Of a stretch of 64,000 bases of DNA, positions 27,784-37,235 are shown in pieces. The notes under the pieces were generated by a model that was given only the letters and a program-made list of their open reading frames with translations, searched no databases and was not told where the DNA came from. Source of the stretch: Streptomyces sp. NBC_01210. Its GTDB lineage: Bacteria; Actinomycetota; Actinomycetes; Streptomycetales; Streptomycetaceae. The stretch's first letter is position 1; each line of letters begins with the position of its first letter. Location of the stretch: contig NZ_CP108549.1 in the NCBI RefSeq assembly GCF_036010325.1, positions 3,534,001 through 3,598,000 on the forward strand, in the 5' to 3' direction. The position numbers and the translations under genes were made by a program.

Positions 27784-29436
27784 GTGAGCGCCATGAAGAG
27801 CGAAACCATGAAGAACGCCGCGGTCGGCACGCTCGTCGGCGCGACGCTGGTCATCGGGGTGGTCATGCTCGCGCCGGGCTGGGGGGAGGACGGCCCGCCG
27901 CCGGCGCCGGGACCGGCCGCGCGGGCGATGGCCGCGGTGGGCGCGGGCGCTCCGGCCTCCCTCCCCGATCTGACCGCGCTCATCCACGACCGCGAGAATT
28001 GGCTGGGGGCCCACCCCCTTGATGGGGAGTCGTGGGCGATGCTGGGGTCGGCGTATGTGGAGCGGGGCACGCAGCTGGCGGACCCGACGTACTACTCGCG
28101 GGCGGAGAGCGCGCTGCAGCGCTCGCTGGAGGTGCTCCCGGACCACGAGGGGAACGTCGACGCGCTGGTGGGTCTCGCGGCGCTGGCCAACGCCCGGCGC
28201 GACTTCGGCGCGGCGCGTACCTGGGGCGAGCGCGCGAGGAAGCAGAAGCCGGAGCGGTGGACGGTGTATCCGGTGCTGATCGACGCCTACAACGGCCTCG
28301 GCGACTACAAGGCCGCCGGCAAGGCGTTGGACAAGCTCCAGAAGCTGTACTCGGGCGGGCAGACTCTGGAGCTCGCCTCGCAGGTCATGCGGGAACGGGG
28401 CTGGCGCGAGGACGCGGCATCGGTGGCGTACAGCGCGGCCAAGTCCGCCGACGCACCCGCGGAGAAGGCGGCCGCGCTGCAGCGGCTCGGCGAACTGGCC
28501 TGGGAACGCGGCGAACCGCAGGAGGCGCTGGAGCAGTACGACGCTGCGCTGCGGTTCGTGAGCGATCACCATCCGTCGCTGGCGGGGCGGGCACGGGCGC
28601 TGGCGGCGCTGGGGCGTACGGAGGAGGCCTTCCGCGACTACCAGGCGGCCCTCGAGCTGGCGCCACTGCCCGAATACGCACTGGAGTCGGGCGAGTTGTA
28701 CGAGTCGCTGGGGCTGGACGGGGATGCCAGCACGGAGTACGGGCGACTGCGTGCCCGCGCGGCGGAGGCGGAGAAGGACGGGGTGAACGAGGAGCTGGTG
28801 CTCGGCCGTTTCGAGGCGGACCACGGGGACCCGGAGTCGGCCGTACGGCGGCTGTCGGGCGAGTGGGCCCGGCAGCACCGGAGCGTGTACGTCGCGGACG
28901 CGCTGGGGTGGGCGCTGTACCGGGCGGGCAGGGCGAAGGAGGCGTTGCCGTACGCCAGGAGGGCGACCGGACAGGGGCTGCGGAGCGCGCTGTTCGCGTA
29001 CCACCGGGGCGAGATCGAGCGGGCGCTGGAGCAGTCCGGCGCGGCCCGGCGGCATCTGGGGGAGGCGCTGCGGATCAACCCCTACTTCTCACCGCTGCTG
29101 GCCCCGGTGGCGCAGGACGCACTGAACGCACTCGGGGAGCCGCCGCCGGGCGGGCCGAATGACGTGACCGGGGTGGACGAATCGGCAGCTGCGAGCGGGG
29201 CGGAGCAGCCTTCACCGGAGCAGTCGGCGCCGCCGGAGCAGTCGCCGCCGGGGCAGCAGCCTTCGCCGGGGCAGTCGGCGCCGCCGGAGCAGCCTTCGCC
29301 GGAGCAGTCGGCGCCACCGGAGCAGTCGCCGCTGAAGCTGCAGCCGTCGGCGAATCCGGCTCCGCGCAAGCCGTCGGCGGAGGCCGGGACGGTGCCGCCG
29401 ACGAGCCCGGGGGCGTCAAAGCCGGTGCGGGACTGA
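27784..29436 (+). CDS. Tetratricopeptide repeat protein with N-terminal membrane anchor
   Basis: 550 residues if GTG 27784 is the start; ATG 27793 is an alternative, and neither has a good SD. A short membrane helix (residues ~12-30, AVGTLVGATLVIGVVML) is followed by TPR-type helices from ~60 to ~440 (SWAMLGSAYVERG, NVDALVGLAALANARRDFGA, RALAALGRTEEAFRDYQAAL, ALGWALYRAGRAKEALPYA). The last ~90 residues are Pro/Glu/Gln/Ser-rich with a repeated PEQSAPPEQ-like unit. Probably a scaffold at the membrane; partner unknown. Confidence 0.8.
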   Translation: MSAMKSETMKNAAVGTLVGATLVIGVVMLAPGWGEDGPPPAPGPAARAMAAVGAGAPASLPDLTALIHDRENWLGAHPLDGESWAMLGSAYVERGTQLADPTYYSRAESALQRSLEVLPDHEGNVDALVGLAALANARRDFGAARTWGERARKQKPERWTVYPVLIDAYNGLGDYKAAGKALDKLQKLYSGGQTLELASQVMRERGWREDAASVAYSAAKSADAPAEKAAALQRLGELAWERGEPQEALEQYDAALRFVSDHHPSLAGRARALAALGRTEEAFRDYQAALELAPLPEYALESGELYESLGLDGDASTEYGRLRARAAEAEKDGVNEELVLGRFEADHGDPESAVRRLSGEWARQHRSVYVADALGWALYRAGRAKEALPYARRATGQGLRSALFAYHRGEIERALEQSGAARRHLGEALRINPYFSPLLAPVAQDALNALGEPPPGGPNDVTGVDESAAASGAEQPSPEQSAPPEQSPPGQQPSPGQSAPPEQPSPEQSAPPEQSPLKLQPSANPAPRKPSAEAGTVPPTSPGASKPVRD

Positions 29437-29592
29437 CGCGGCGGGCACGGTTTGGGAGGTACGGGTCGGGTCGGGGCGCGGCGCAGGTGCAATGCGGGCG
29501 GGTCGCCCACGGCGGGCCGTTCCCTCACCCCGCCCGTCGGCGGACGAGTCCGGCACCTGCCTGGCTGGGGCAGTCGCCTGTCCGCCCCCGTC

Positions 29593-30180
29593 CTAGACCG
29601 CCGCCGTGCCGATCAGGGCGTTGCGGGTCACCAGTGCCGCCAGTTCCGGTTCCGTCAGGGACTCCGTGCCGGCCGGGCGGCGGGGCAGGACCATGTAGCG
29701 GGTTTCCGCGGTGGAGTCCCAGACGGTGATCTCCGTGTCGGGCGGCAGACGCAGGCCGAACTCCTCCAGTACGGCGCGGGGTTCGCGGACCACCCGGGAG
29801 CGGTAGGCCTCGCTCTTGTACCAGCTCGGGGACGGGCCCAGCAGCCGGATCGGGTAGCAGGAGCAGAGCGTGCAGACGATGACGTTGTGCGTGCGCTCGG
29901 TGTTCTCGACGACGTGCAGCCGCTGTGGCTGGACTCCTCCCGAGGACAGGCCGAGTTCGGCGACGGCCGCGGTCCCGTCGGCGAGCAGCCGGGCGCGGAA
30001 GTCCGCGTCGACCCAGGCCCGGGCCGTCACCCGCGCCCCGTTGGCCGGGGAGGCGCCGCTCAGGAAGGCGTCGAGGGCTTCGTCGAGCGCTGCGCCCGCG
30101 ACGAGGCCGCGCTCCTCCAGGAGCGTCTCGAGGCGGCGTACGCGGCGGGAGATCAGGGCGTCGGAGTGGGTTCCGGTCAC
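29593..30180 (-). CDS. Nitrile hydratase alpha subunit (cobalt-type motif)
   Basis: 195 residues from GTG 30180, whose start overlaps the stop codon of the gene upstream (GTGA). The metal-binding motif is complete: VCTLCSCYP with C103, C106 and C108. The Thr at 104 (CTLCSC) is typical of cobalt enzymes, while iron enzymes have Ser. Nitrile hydratases convert nitriles to amides in the cytoplasm. The two halves of the beta subunit are encoded by the two genes immediately upstream. Thiocyanate hydrolase gamma subunits share the motif, so that is the alternative. Confidence 0.9.
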   Translation of the reverse strand: MTGTHSDALISRRVRRLETLLEERGLVAGAALDEALDAFLSGASPANGARVTARAWVDADFRARLLADGTAAVAELGLSSGGVQPQRLHVVENTERTHNVIVCTLCSCYPIRLLGPSPSWYKSEAYRSRVVREPRAVLEEFGLRLPPDTEITVWDSTAETRYMVLPRRPAGTESLTEPELAALVTRNALIGTAAV

Positions 30181-30467
30181 GGCTGGTCGTCCTCCAAGTA
30201 GCTCTCGAACAGGTCCAGTACGACGTGGTGGTCGCCGTCGCCCCACAGCTCCCGGGCCGCGAACCGTACGGCGTAGACCTGCTGGACGGGGGCGTCCTCG
30301 CGCCCCTGGGAGCGCACGTCGGCGAGCGGCGAGCGGCCCTCGGGCTCGACGACCGTGCCGTGCTTGCCGCGGGCGTAGCGGGGCAGCCGGGTGTGGTGCG
30401 GCGGATCGTGGTGCACGGTCCGCACCCGCGTGCCCGGCGCGAAGCGGTCGGTGGTCGCATCAGTCAT
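30177..30467 (-). CDS. Nitrile hydratase beta subunit, C-terminal half
   Basis: 96 residues from ATG 30467; it overlaps the upstream gene by 8 bp and the alpha gene by 4 bp. It matches the C-terminal SH3-like barrel of the beta subunit: FAPGTRVRTVHHDPPHHTRLP, RGKHGTVVEPEG, VYAVRFAARELWGDGDHHV. In ordinary nitrile hydratases this is fused to the N-terminal domain. Separate chains occur in thiocyanate hydrolase and in the three-subunit toyocamycin nitrile hydratase. Confidence 0.85.
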   Translation of the reverse strand: MTDATTDRFAPGTRVRTVHHDPPHHTRLPRYARGKHGTVVEPEGRSPLADVRSQGREDAPVQQVYAVRFAARELWGDGDHHVVLDLFESYLEDDQP

Positions 30468-30741
30468 CGAGCTCACCCGCCGCGATGACGCCCTTGCGCT
30501 CCAGGAGGCTGACGATGGCGTGGAACCAGCGCTCGTAGTACGAGGCCGCGAGGTATTCGGCGGGCGGCATGGACTCGATCGCGTCGCGGAACTCGTCGAG
30601 GTTGAAGACCTTTCCGACGATGAGGGCGCGGTTCAGGGCGAAGACCCTGGCTTCCCAGTCGGCGTGGAAGGGCTCGGCGTCGTCGGTGGTGTCGATGGGC
30701 CCGAAGCCTTGCATGCCGCCGACGTCATTCATCCTGGCCAT
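30460..30741 (-). CDS. Nitrile hydratase beta subunit, N-terminal half
   Basis: 93 residues from ATG 30741; MNDVGGMQGFGPI could equally begin at 30732. MNDVGGMQGFGPI and ADWEARVFALNRAL are the hallmark N-terminal block of nitrile hydratase beta, and ESMPPAEYLAASYYERW continues into its helical part. The protein stops where the beta C-terminal domain would begin, and that domain follows as a separate overlapping ORF. The stop is genuine in the sequence (TGA 30460-30462). This fragment also resembles the small activator proteins that load cobalt. Confidence 0.85.
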   Translation of the reverse strand: MARMNDVGGMQGFGPIDTTDDAEPFHADWEARVFALNRALIVGKVFNLDEFRDAIESMPPAEYLAASYYERWFHAIVSLLERKGVIAAGELDD

Positions 30742-30812
30742 GCGTCCAGCGTAGGGGTGCCCGGCGGATCGTGGCACGCCTGCGGCGGGCTGTCGGCCTT
30801 CGGCCGCATGAT

Positions 30813-30857
30813 CTCAAACGCCGGACAGGCGGAAATCCAGCCTGGCCGGCGTTTGAG
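30813..30857. terminator. Long inverted repeat between hppD and the nitrile hydratase genes
   Basis: 12-bp perfect outer arms (30813-30824 and 30846-30857) plus an inner CAGGC/GCCTG stem. The CTCAAACGCCGG type of arm is a dispersed sequence common downstream of Streptomyces genes. It lies after hppD on the minus strand. Confidence 0.65.
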
Positions 30858-30879
30858 GCGGGTTGGGGCGGAGCCCCGG

Positions 30880-32623
<1,744 letters not shown>

Positions 32624-32632
32624 GGTGACGGT

Positions 32633-33280
32633 GTGAGCTTCTGGGATTACTTGGTCACCAACCACCAGCAGCTGCTCACCGACGCCTACCAGCACGCCAG
32701 CGTCGTCTTCCAGTGCATGGTGATCGCCACGCTTCTCGGTGTGCTGATCGGCCTCGTCACCTATCACAGTGGCTGGGGCGGCAACCTCGCCATGACGTCG
32801 ACAGCGATGTTCCTCACCATCCCCTCGCTCGCCCTGATCGGTCTGCTGATCCCGATGGTGGGCCTCGGGGTGCCGCCGACCGTGATCACCCTGACGCTGT
32901 ACGGGCTGCTGCCGATCGTCCGTAATTCCGTCGTCGGGCTGCGCGGCGTGGACCCCTCGCTCGTGGACGCCGCCAAGGGGATCGGGATGGCCAGGGTCTC
33001 CCGGCTCCTCAGAGTGGAGCTGGCGCTCGCCTGGCCGCCGATCCTGACCGGCATCCGGGTCTCCACGCAGATGCTGATGGGCATCGCCGCGATCGCCGCG
33101 TACGCCTCCGGGCCCGGCCTCGGCAATGAGATCTTCCGCGGCATCGCCTCGCTGGGCAGCGCCAACGCGCTCAACCAGGTACTCGCGGGGACGATCGGCA
33201 TCGTGATCCTCGCCCTGCTCTTCGACTCCGCGTACGTGGGCATCGGCCGTCTCACCATCTCGAGGGGGATCCGTGCCTGA
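32633..33280 (+). CDS. Osmoprotectant ABC transporter permease (OpuBB/ProW type), first
   Basis: 215 residues from GTG 32633. Five to six membrane helices with the ABC inner-membrane EAA block VDAAKGIGMARVSRLLRVEL. The region SLALIGLLIPMVGLGVPPTV is typical of OpuBB/OpuBD permeases. It starts a four-gene operon (permease, ATPase, permease, binding protein) with overlapping ends. It begins 9 bp after hpdA, so read-through from that gene is possible. Confidence 0.88.
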   Translation: MSFWDYLVTNHQQLLTDAYQHASVVFQCMVIATLLGVLIGLVTYHSGWGGNLAMTSTAMFLTIPSLALIGLLIPMVGLGVPPTVITLTLYGLLPIVRNSVVGLRGVDPSLVDAAKGIGMARVSRLLRVELALAWPPILTGIRVSTQMLMGIAAIAAYASGPGLGNEIFRGIASLGSANALNQVLAGTIGIVILALLFDSAYVGIGRLTISRGIRA

Positions 33281-34502
33281 ATCCGCCGCTTCCGGGGCCT
33301 CCATCGAGCTGGAGAGCCTGACCAAGCGCTATCCGGGGAGCCCCGACCCGGCGGTGGACAACGTGTCGATGGAGATCAAGGCGGGCGAGACGGTGATCCT
33401 CGTGGGTCCCTCCGGCTGCGGTAAGTCGACCACGCTGAAGATGATCAACCGGCTGATCGAACCGACGTCCGGCCGCATCAGGATCGGCGACGAGGACGTC
33501 ACCGACATCGACCCGGTGAAGCTGCGGCGGAAGGTCGGATACGCGATCCAGTCCTCCGGTCTCTTCCCGCATATGACGGTCGCGGAGAACATCGCCCTCG
33601 TACCGAAGATGGTCGGCTGGCCGAAGTCGAAGGTGAAGGACCGGGTCGAGGAGATGCTCGATCTGGTGGGGCTGGATCCGCGGGAGTTCCACGGGCGCTA
33701 TCCGCGGCAGCTGTCGGGCGGCCAGCAGCAGCGGGTGGGCGTCGCGCGGGCGCTCGCCGCGGATCCTCCCGTACTGCTGATGGACGAGCCGTTCGGGGCC
33801 GTCGACCCGATCACCCGCGATCATCTGCAGGACGAACTGATCAGACTGCAGCACGAGTTGCACAAGACGATCGTCTTCGTCACGCACGACTTCGACGAGG
33901 CGATCAAGCTCGGGGACCGGATCGCGGTGCTGCGGGAGCGTTCGCACATCGCGCAGTTCGACACTCCGGAGGCGATCCTCATCAATCCGGCGGACGACTT
34001 CGTCTCCGGTTTCGTCGGCGCGGGTGCGGCACTCAAGCGGCTCAATCTCACCCGGGTGCGAGATGTCGAGATCGCGGAGTTCCCGACGGTGACCGTGGAC
34101 GATCCCCTCCAGATTGTCTTCAACAAGCTGCGCAAGGGCCCGCACAACGAGGTGCTGATGCTGGACCGGCGGAACCGTCCGTACAAATGGCTGCGGCGCG
34201 GCGATCTGATGCGCGCCAAGGGGTCGCTGGCCAGGGCGGGGCAGCTGGTGCACGACACGGTGACCCGGGACGCGACACTGCACGACGCGCTGGAGGCGGT
34301 GCTCCTGGACTCCAGCGGGCGGGTCGCGGTGACCGGGCGGCGCGGCGAGTACATCGGCGTCGTCGACATGGAGACGCTGATGAACTCCGTACACGAGATG
34401 CTCGAGGCCGACCGGCTCACCGCCATCGAGCACCAGCACGATCTGGAGGAGCTGCGCCACCACCAGACAGAGGTGGAGCTGGAGGGCGGTGCGGGCGGAT
34501 GA
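33273..34502 (+). CDS. Osmoprotectant ABC transporter ATP-binding protein with CBS domains
   Basis: 409 residues from GTG 33273, overlapping the previous permease by 8 bp. The ATPase domain shows Walker A GPSGCGKST (~45-53), signature LSGGQQQRVGVARAL (~147) and Walker B LLMDEPFGAVDP (~168). The C-terminal ~130 residues form a tandem CBS-like module (from ~275), which in OpuA senses ionic strength or binds c-di-AMP. It energises uptake of glycine betaine, choline or related compounds. Confidence 0.92.
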   Translation: MPESAASGASIELESLTKRYPGSPDPAVDNVSMEIKAGETVILVGPSGCGKSTTLKMINRLIEPTSGRIRIGDEDVTDIDPVKLRRKVGYAIQSSGLFPHMTVAENIALVPKMVGWPKSKVKDRVEEMLDLVGLDPREFHGRYPRQLSGGQQQRVGVARALAADPPVLLMDEPFGAVDPITRDHLQDELIRLQHELHKTIVFVTHDFDEAIKLGDRIAVLRERSHIAQFDTPEAILINPADDFVSGFVGAGAALKRLNLTRVRDVEIAEFPTVTVDDPLQIVFNKLRKGPHNEVLMLDRRNRPYKWLRRGDLMRAKGSLARAGQLVHDTVTRDATLHDALEAVLLDSSGRVAVTGRRGEYIGVVDMETLMNSVHEMLEADRLTAIEHQHDLEELRHHQTEVELEGGAGG

Positions 34503-35329
34503 GTACAGCTCCCGCCGGCCCGCCCGGCGAGCACGACGTCCTGGGCCATGCCTTCCCGGACGAGGAGGAACCCCCGCCACCGGCTCCGGCGCCGAAGCGG
34601 CGGATCACCTGGCAGAAGCTGGTGGTGCTGCCGGCCGTGGTCGTCGTCGTCTTGCTGGTGACCTTCCTGTGGATCTCCAACATCCACCTCGACGCGATCG
34701 CCGAGAACTCCCTGTCGGGCGGCAATGTGCAGCTGCGGCTGTGGCAGCAGATCCAGCTCACCGCCATCTCCACCTTCTGGGTGCTGATCATCGCGATCCC
34801 CCTGGGCATCGCGCTGACCCGGCGGGGCCTGAGCAGGGCCGCGCCGCTCGTCACCGCGATCGCCAACGTCGGACAGGCGACCCCGGCCATCGGCCTGCTG
34901 GCACTGCTGGTGATCTGGCTGGGTATCGGCCCGTCGACGGCGATCGTCGGCATGGTGATCTACGCGGTGCTGCCGGTGCTCTCCAACACGGTGGCGGGCC
35001 TGAAGGCGATCGATCCGCAGCTGGTGGAGGCCTCGCGCGGGATCGGTATGTCGGCGATGGGCACGCTGAGCAAGGTCGAACTGCCGCTCGCCGTACCGCT
35101 GATCCTCGCCGGCGTACGTACGGCCCTGGTCCTCAATGTCGGCACGGCCACGCTGGCCACCTTCGGCGGTGGCGGCGGCCTGGGCGACCTGATCACCTCG
35201 GGTATCCAGACCCAGCGGATGCCGGTGCTCATCCTCGGCTCGGTGCTGACCGTGGCGCTTGCGCTGCTGGTGGACTGGCTGGCCTCGCTGGCCGAGCTGC
35301 TGCTCACGCCGCACGGGCTGGAGGCGTGA
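34499..35329 (+). CDS. Osmoprotectant ABC transporter permease, second
   Basis: 276 residues from ATG 34499, overlapping the ATPase stop codon (ATGA). A Pro-rich N-terminus is followed by one leading helix and the five-helix permease core. The EAA loop is VEASRGIGMSAMGTLSKVEL, and ANVGQATPAIGLLALLVIWL matches the OpuBD family. It forms the second half of the membrane channel with the first permease. Confidence 0.9.
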   Translation: MSTAPAGPPGEHDVLGHAFPDEEEPPPPAPAPKRRITWQKLVVLPAVVVVVLLVTFLWISNIHLDAIAENSLSGGNVQLRLWQQIQLTAISTFWVLIIAIPLGIALTRRGLSRAAPLVTAIANVGQATPAIGLLALLVIWLGIGPSTAIVGMVIYAVLPVLSNTVAGLKAIDPQLVEASRGIGMSAMGTLSKVELPLAVPLILAGVRTALVLNVGTATLATFGGGGGLGDLITSGIQTQRMPVLILGSVLTVALALLVDWLASLAELLLTPHGLEA

Positions 35330-36321
35330 TGCGCTGCCCACGCGCGGCGCTGAGCGGGGCGGCGGCACTGGCGCTGACCCTGACGGGCCTGACGGGCCTG
35401 ACCGGCTGCGGCCTCAAGAGCGGTTCGCCGCTGGTGGACGATGTGGCACCGGGTTCGGTCGGCAAAGGCGCACCGCTCAAGGGCGCCTCGCTGACCGTCA
35501 CTTCCAAGAACTTCAGCGAGAACATCATCCTCGGCCAGATGATCGGCCTGATCTTCAAGGCGGCGGGCGCGGAGGTTCTGGACCGTACGAATCTGCCCGG
35601 CTCGATCAGTGCGCGCGAGGCGATCGTCGGCGGCGACGCGGACGCGATGTACGACTACACCGGCACGGCCTGGATCACGTATCTGGGGCACCAGAAGCCG
35701 ATCGTCAGCCCGCAGGCGCAGTGGCAGGCGGTGCACAACGAGGATCTGAAGAACGGCGTCACCTGGCTGCCGCAGTCCACGCTCGACAACACCTACACGC
35801 TGGCGATCAGCAAGAAGAACAACGCGAAGTACCACCTCAGGACGATGTCGGACCTGGCGGAGCTGTCGAAGAAAGACCCGTCGGCGGTAACGCTCTGCGT
35901 GGAGAACGAGTTCGCCTCGCGCGAGGACGGGCTGACGGGCATGGAGAAGGCGTACGGGATGGAGATCCCGGCCGGGAACATCATGAAGATGGACGCCGGG
36001 ATCATCTACACACAGGTGTCGAAGTCCAACTCGTGCCTGCTCGGCGAGGCGTACACCACGGACGGCCGGATCAAGGCGATGGATCTGGACACCCTCGCGG
36101 ACGACAAGCACTTCTTCCCCAACTACAACGCGGCGCCGGAGATCCACAGCAAGACGATCGAGAAGTGGCCGGTGATCGCGAGCCTGCTCAACCCGCTGAG
36201 CGCGAGGCTGACGACGCAGATCGCCCAGGAGCTCAACGGGAAGGTGGATGTGGAGGGCGAGGACCCGCACAAGGTGGCGAAGGACTGGCTGATCCAGGAG
36301 GGCTTCATCAAGAACGGCTAG
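35329..36321 (+). CDS. Osmoprotectant-binding lipoprotein (OpuAC/OpuBC type)
   Basis: 330 residues from ATG 35329, overlapping the permease stop (TGATG). The lipoprotein signal peptide begins MRCPRAALSGAAALALTLTG and ends in the lipobox LTGC. The mature protein is an OpuAC-type ligand-binding domain: LTVTSKNFSENIILGQMIG, ISAREAIVGGDADAMYDYTGT. Captures compatible solutes outside the membrane and delivers them to the two permeases. Its stop lies inside a 28-bp tandem duplication. Confidence 0.92.
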   Translation: MRCPRAALSGAAALALTLTGLTGLTGCGLKSGSPLVDDVAPGSVGKGAPLKGASLTVTSKNFSENIILGQMIGLIFKAAGAEVLDRTNLPGSISAREAIVGGDADAMYDYTGTAWITYLGHQKPIVSPQAQWQAVHNEDLKNGVTWLPQSTLDNTYTLAISKKNNAKYHLRTMSDLAELSKKDPSAVTLCVENEFASREDGLTGMEKAYGMEIPAGNIMKMDAGIIYTQVSKSNSCLLGEAYTTDGRIKAMDLDTLADDKHFFPNYNAAPEIHSKTIEKWPVIASLLNPLSARLTTQIAQELNGKVDVEGEDPHKVAKDWLIQEGFIKNG

Positions 36322-36370
36322 CCGCCCGGCCTCAACGTCGCGCGGCTAGCCGCCCGGCCTCAACGTCGCC
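36315..36370. repeat. 28-bp tandem duplication at the end of the binding-protein gene
   Basis: Two adjacent 28-bp copies (36315-36342 and 36343-36370) identical except at the last base. The first includes the TAG stop codon of the upstream gene. It is probably a slippage duplication. Confidence 0.9.
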
Positions 36371-36395
36371 GGCTCCGGGACCGCCGGGTCCCAGG

Positions 36396-36457
36396 CTGCA
36401 AAGGAGTGGTTGCAAAGAAACCCTTGCAACCACTCCTTTGCAAGACTACCTTTGCAA
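36396..36457. promoter_or_regulatory. Phased TTGCAA operator array upstream of ArsR-type regulator
   Basis: Five copies of the self-complementary hexamer TTGCAA (first one CTGCAA) begin at 36396, 36410, 36424, 36438 and 36452, exactly 14 bp apart. The array also contains a perfect 19-bp inverted repeat (36397-36415 and 36424-36442, 8-bp centre). The last copy ends one base before the ATG of the regulator at 36459. This is a strong candidate autoregulatory operator. Confidence 0.85.
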
Positions 36458-36458
36458 C

Positions 36459-37043
36459 ATGCCCGAGTCCGTACCGCGCAACTACCGCCCGCTCGACCCA
36501 CGCTCCCTGCGCGGCCTCGCCCACCCGCTACGGATGCGCCTGCTGTCCGCCCTGCGGCACGACGGGCCCGCCACCGCCTCCCAACTGGCCGACAAACTGG
36601 GCGAGTCCAGCGGTGCCACCAGCTACCACCTGCGCCAGCTCGCCGCGCACGGCTTTGTCGAGGACGACCCCGAGCGGGGCAAGGGCCGGGAGCGCTGGTG
36701 GAAGGCCTCGGTGGACGGGACAAGCTTCGACGACTCCCTGTTCACCGACCCCGACCCGGCGGTGCGCGGCGCCGCGGACTTCTATATGCACGAGGTCGCG
36801 ACCATGCACACCCAGGAGGTCGGCACCTGGCTCGGCACCGCACGCGAGTGGCCCGACGAGTGGCGCAGAAGCTCGGACCTGAGCGACTGGACCCTGCGAC
36901 TGACTCCCGCACAGGCCCAGGAGCTCAACGAGAAGGTCCACGAACTCATCGAGAGCTACCGGGACCTGGCGCCGAGTGCTGAATCCGAGGACGCCGCCCA
37001 GGTCCGTATGCACCTGCACGCCTTCCCGCGCTCCACCGACTGA
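36459..37043 (+). CDS. ArsR/HTH-family transcriptional regulator
   Basis: 194 residues from ATG 36459. A winged helix-turn-helix occupies residues ~18-75 (RGLAHPLRMRLLSALRHDGP, SQLADKLGESSGATSYHLRQ, LAAHGFVEDD). The C-terminal half is acidic and helical (PAQAQELNEKVHELIESYRD) and could bind a ligand or form the dimer. No cysteine metal site is visible. No Shine-Dalgarno precedes the ATG and the operator array abuts it, so the mRNA may be leaderless. The micro-ORF and MFS gene follow with coupled starts. Confidence 0.88.
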   Translation: MPESVPRNYRPLDPRSLRGLAHPLRMRLLSALRHDGPATASQLADKLGESSGATSYHLRQLAAHGFVEDDPERGKGRERWWKASVDGTSFDDSLFTDPDPAVRGAADFYMHEVATMHTQEVGTWLGTAREWPDEWRRSSDLSDWTLRLTPAQAQELNEKVHELIESYRDLAPSAESEDAAQVRMHLHAFPRSTD

Positions 37044-37058
37044 GGGGAACCACCGGCC

Positions 37059-37235
37059 ATGCACTCCGACATACATCTGCGGTTGCACGACCTGCGCGCC
37101 GCGGAGCTGCGGGACAGGGCCCGCACGCATCGCCCGCCGCGCGAGGACCTCCGTACGCAACTGGGCTGGACACTCGTCGAGTTGGGGCTGCGCCTGGTGC
37201 AGCAGCAGCCCGCGCCGGCCGCACGTATCGCATGA
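37059..37235 (+). CDS. 58-residue micro-protein coupled to an MFS transporter
   Basis: 58 residues from ATG 37059 with AGGGGA ~12 bases upstream. It begins MHSDIHLRLHDLRAAELRDR and ends QQPAPAARIA. It is basic, helical and without a membrane segment. The stop codon overlaps the ATG of the MFS gene (ATGA at 37232), which argues that it is really translated. I do not recognise a family. Confidence 0.65.
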   Translation: MHSDIHLRLHDLRAAELRDRARTHRPPREDLRTQLGWTLVELGLRLVQQQPAPAARIA

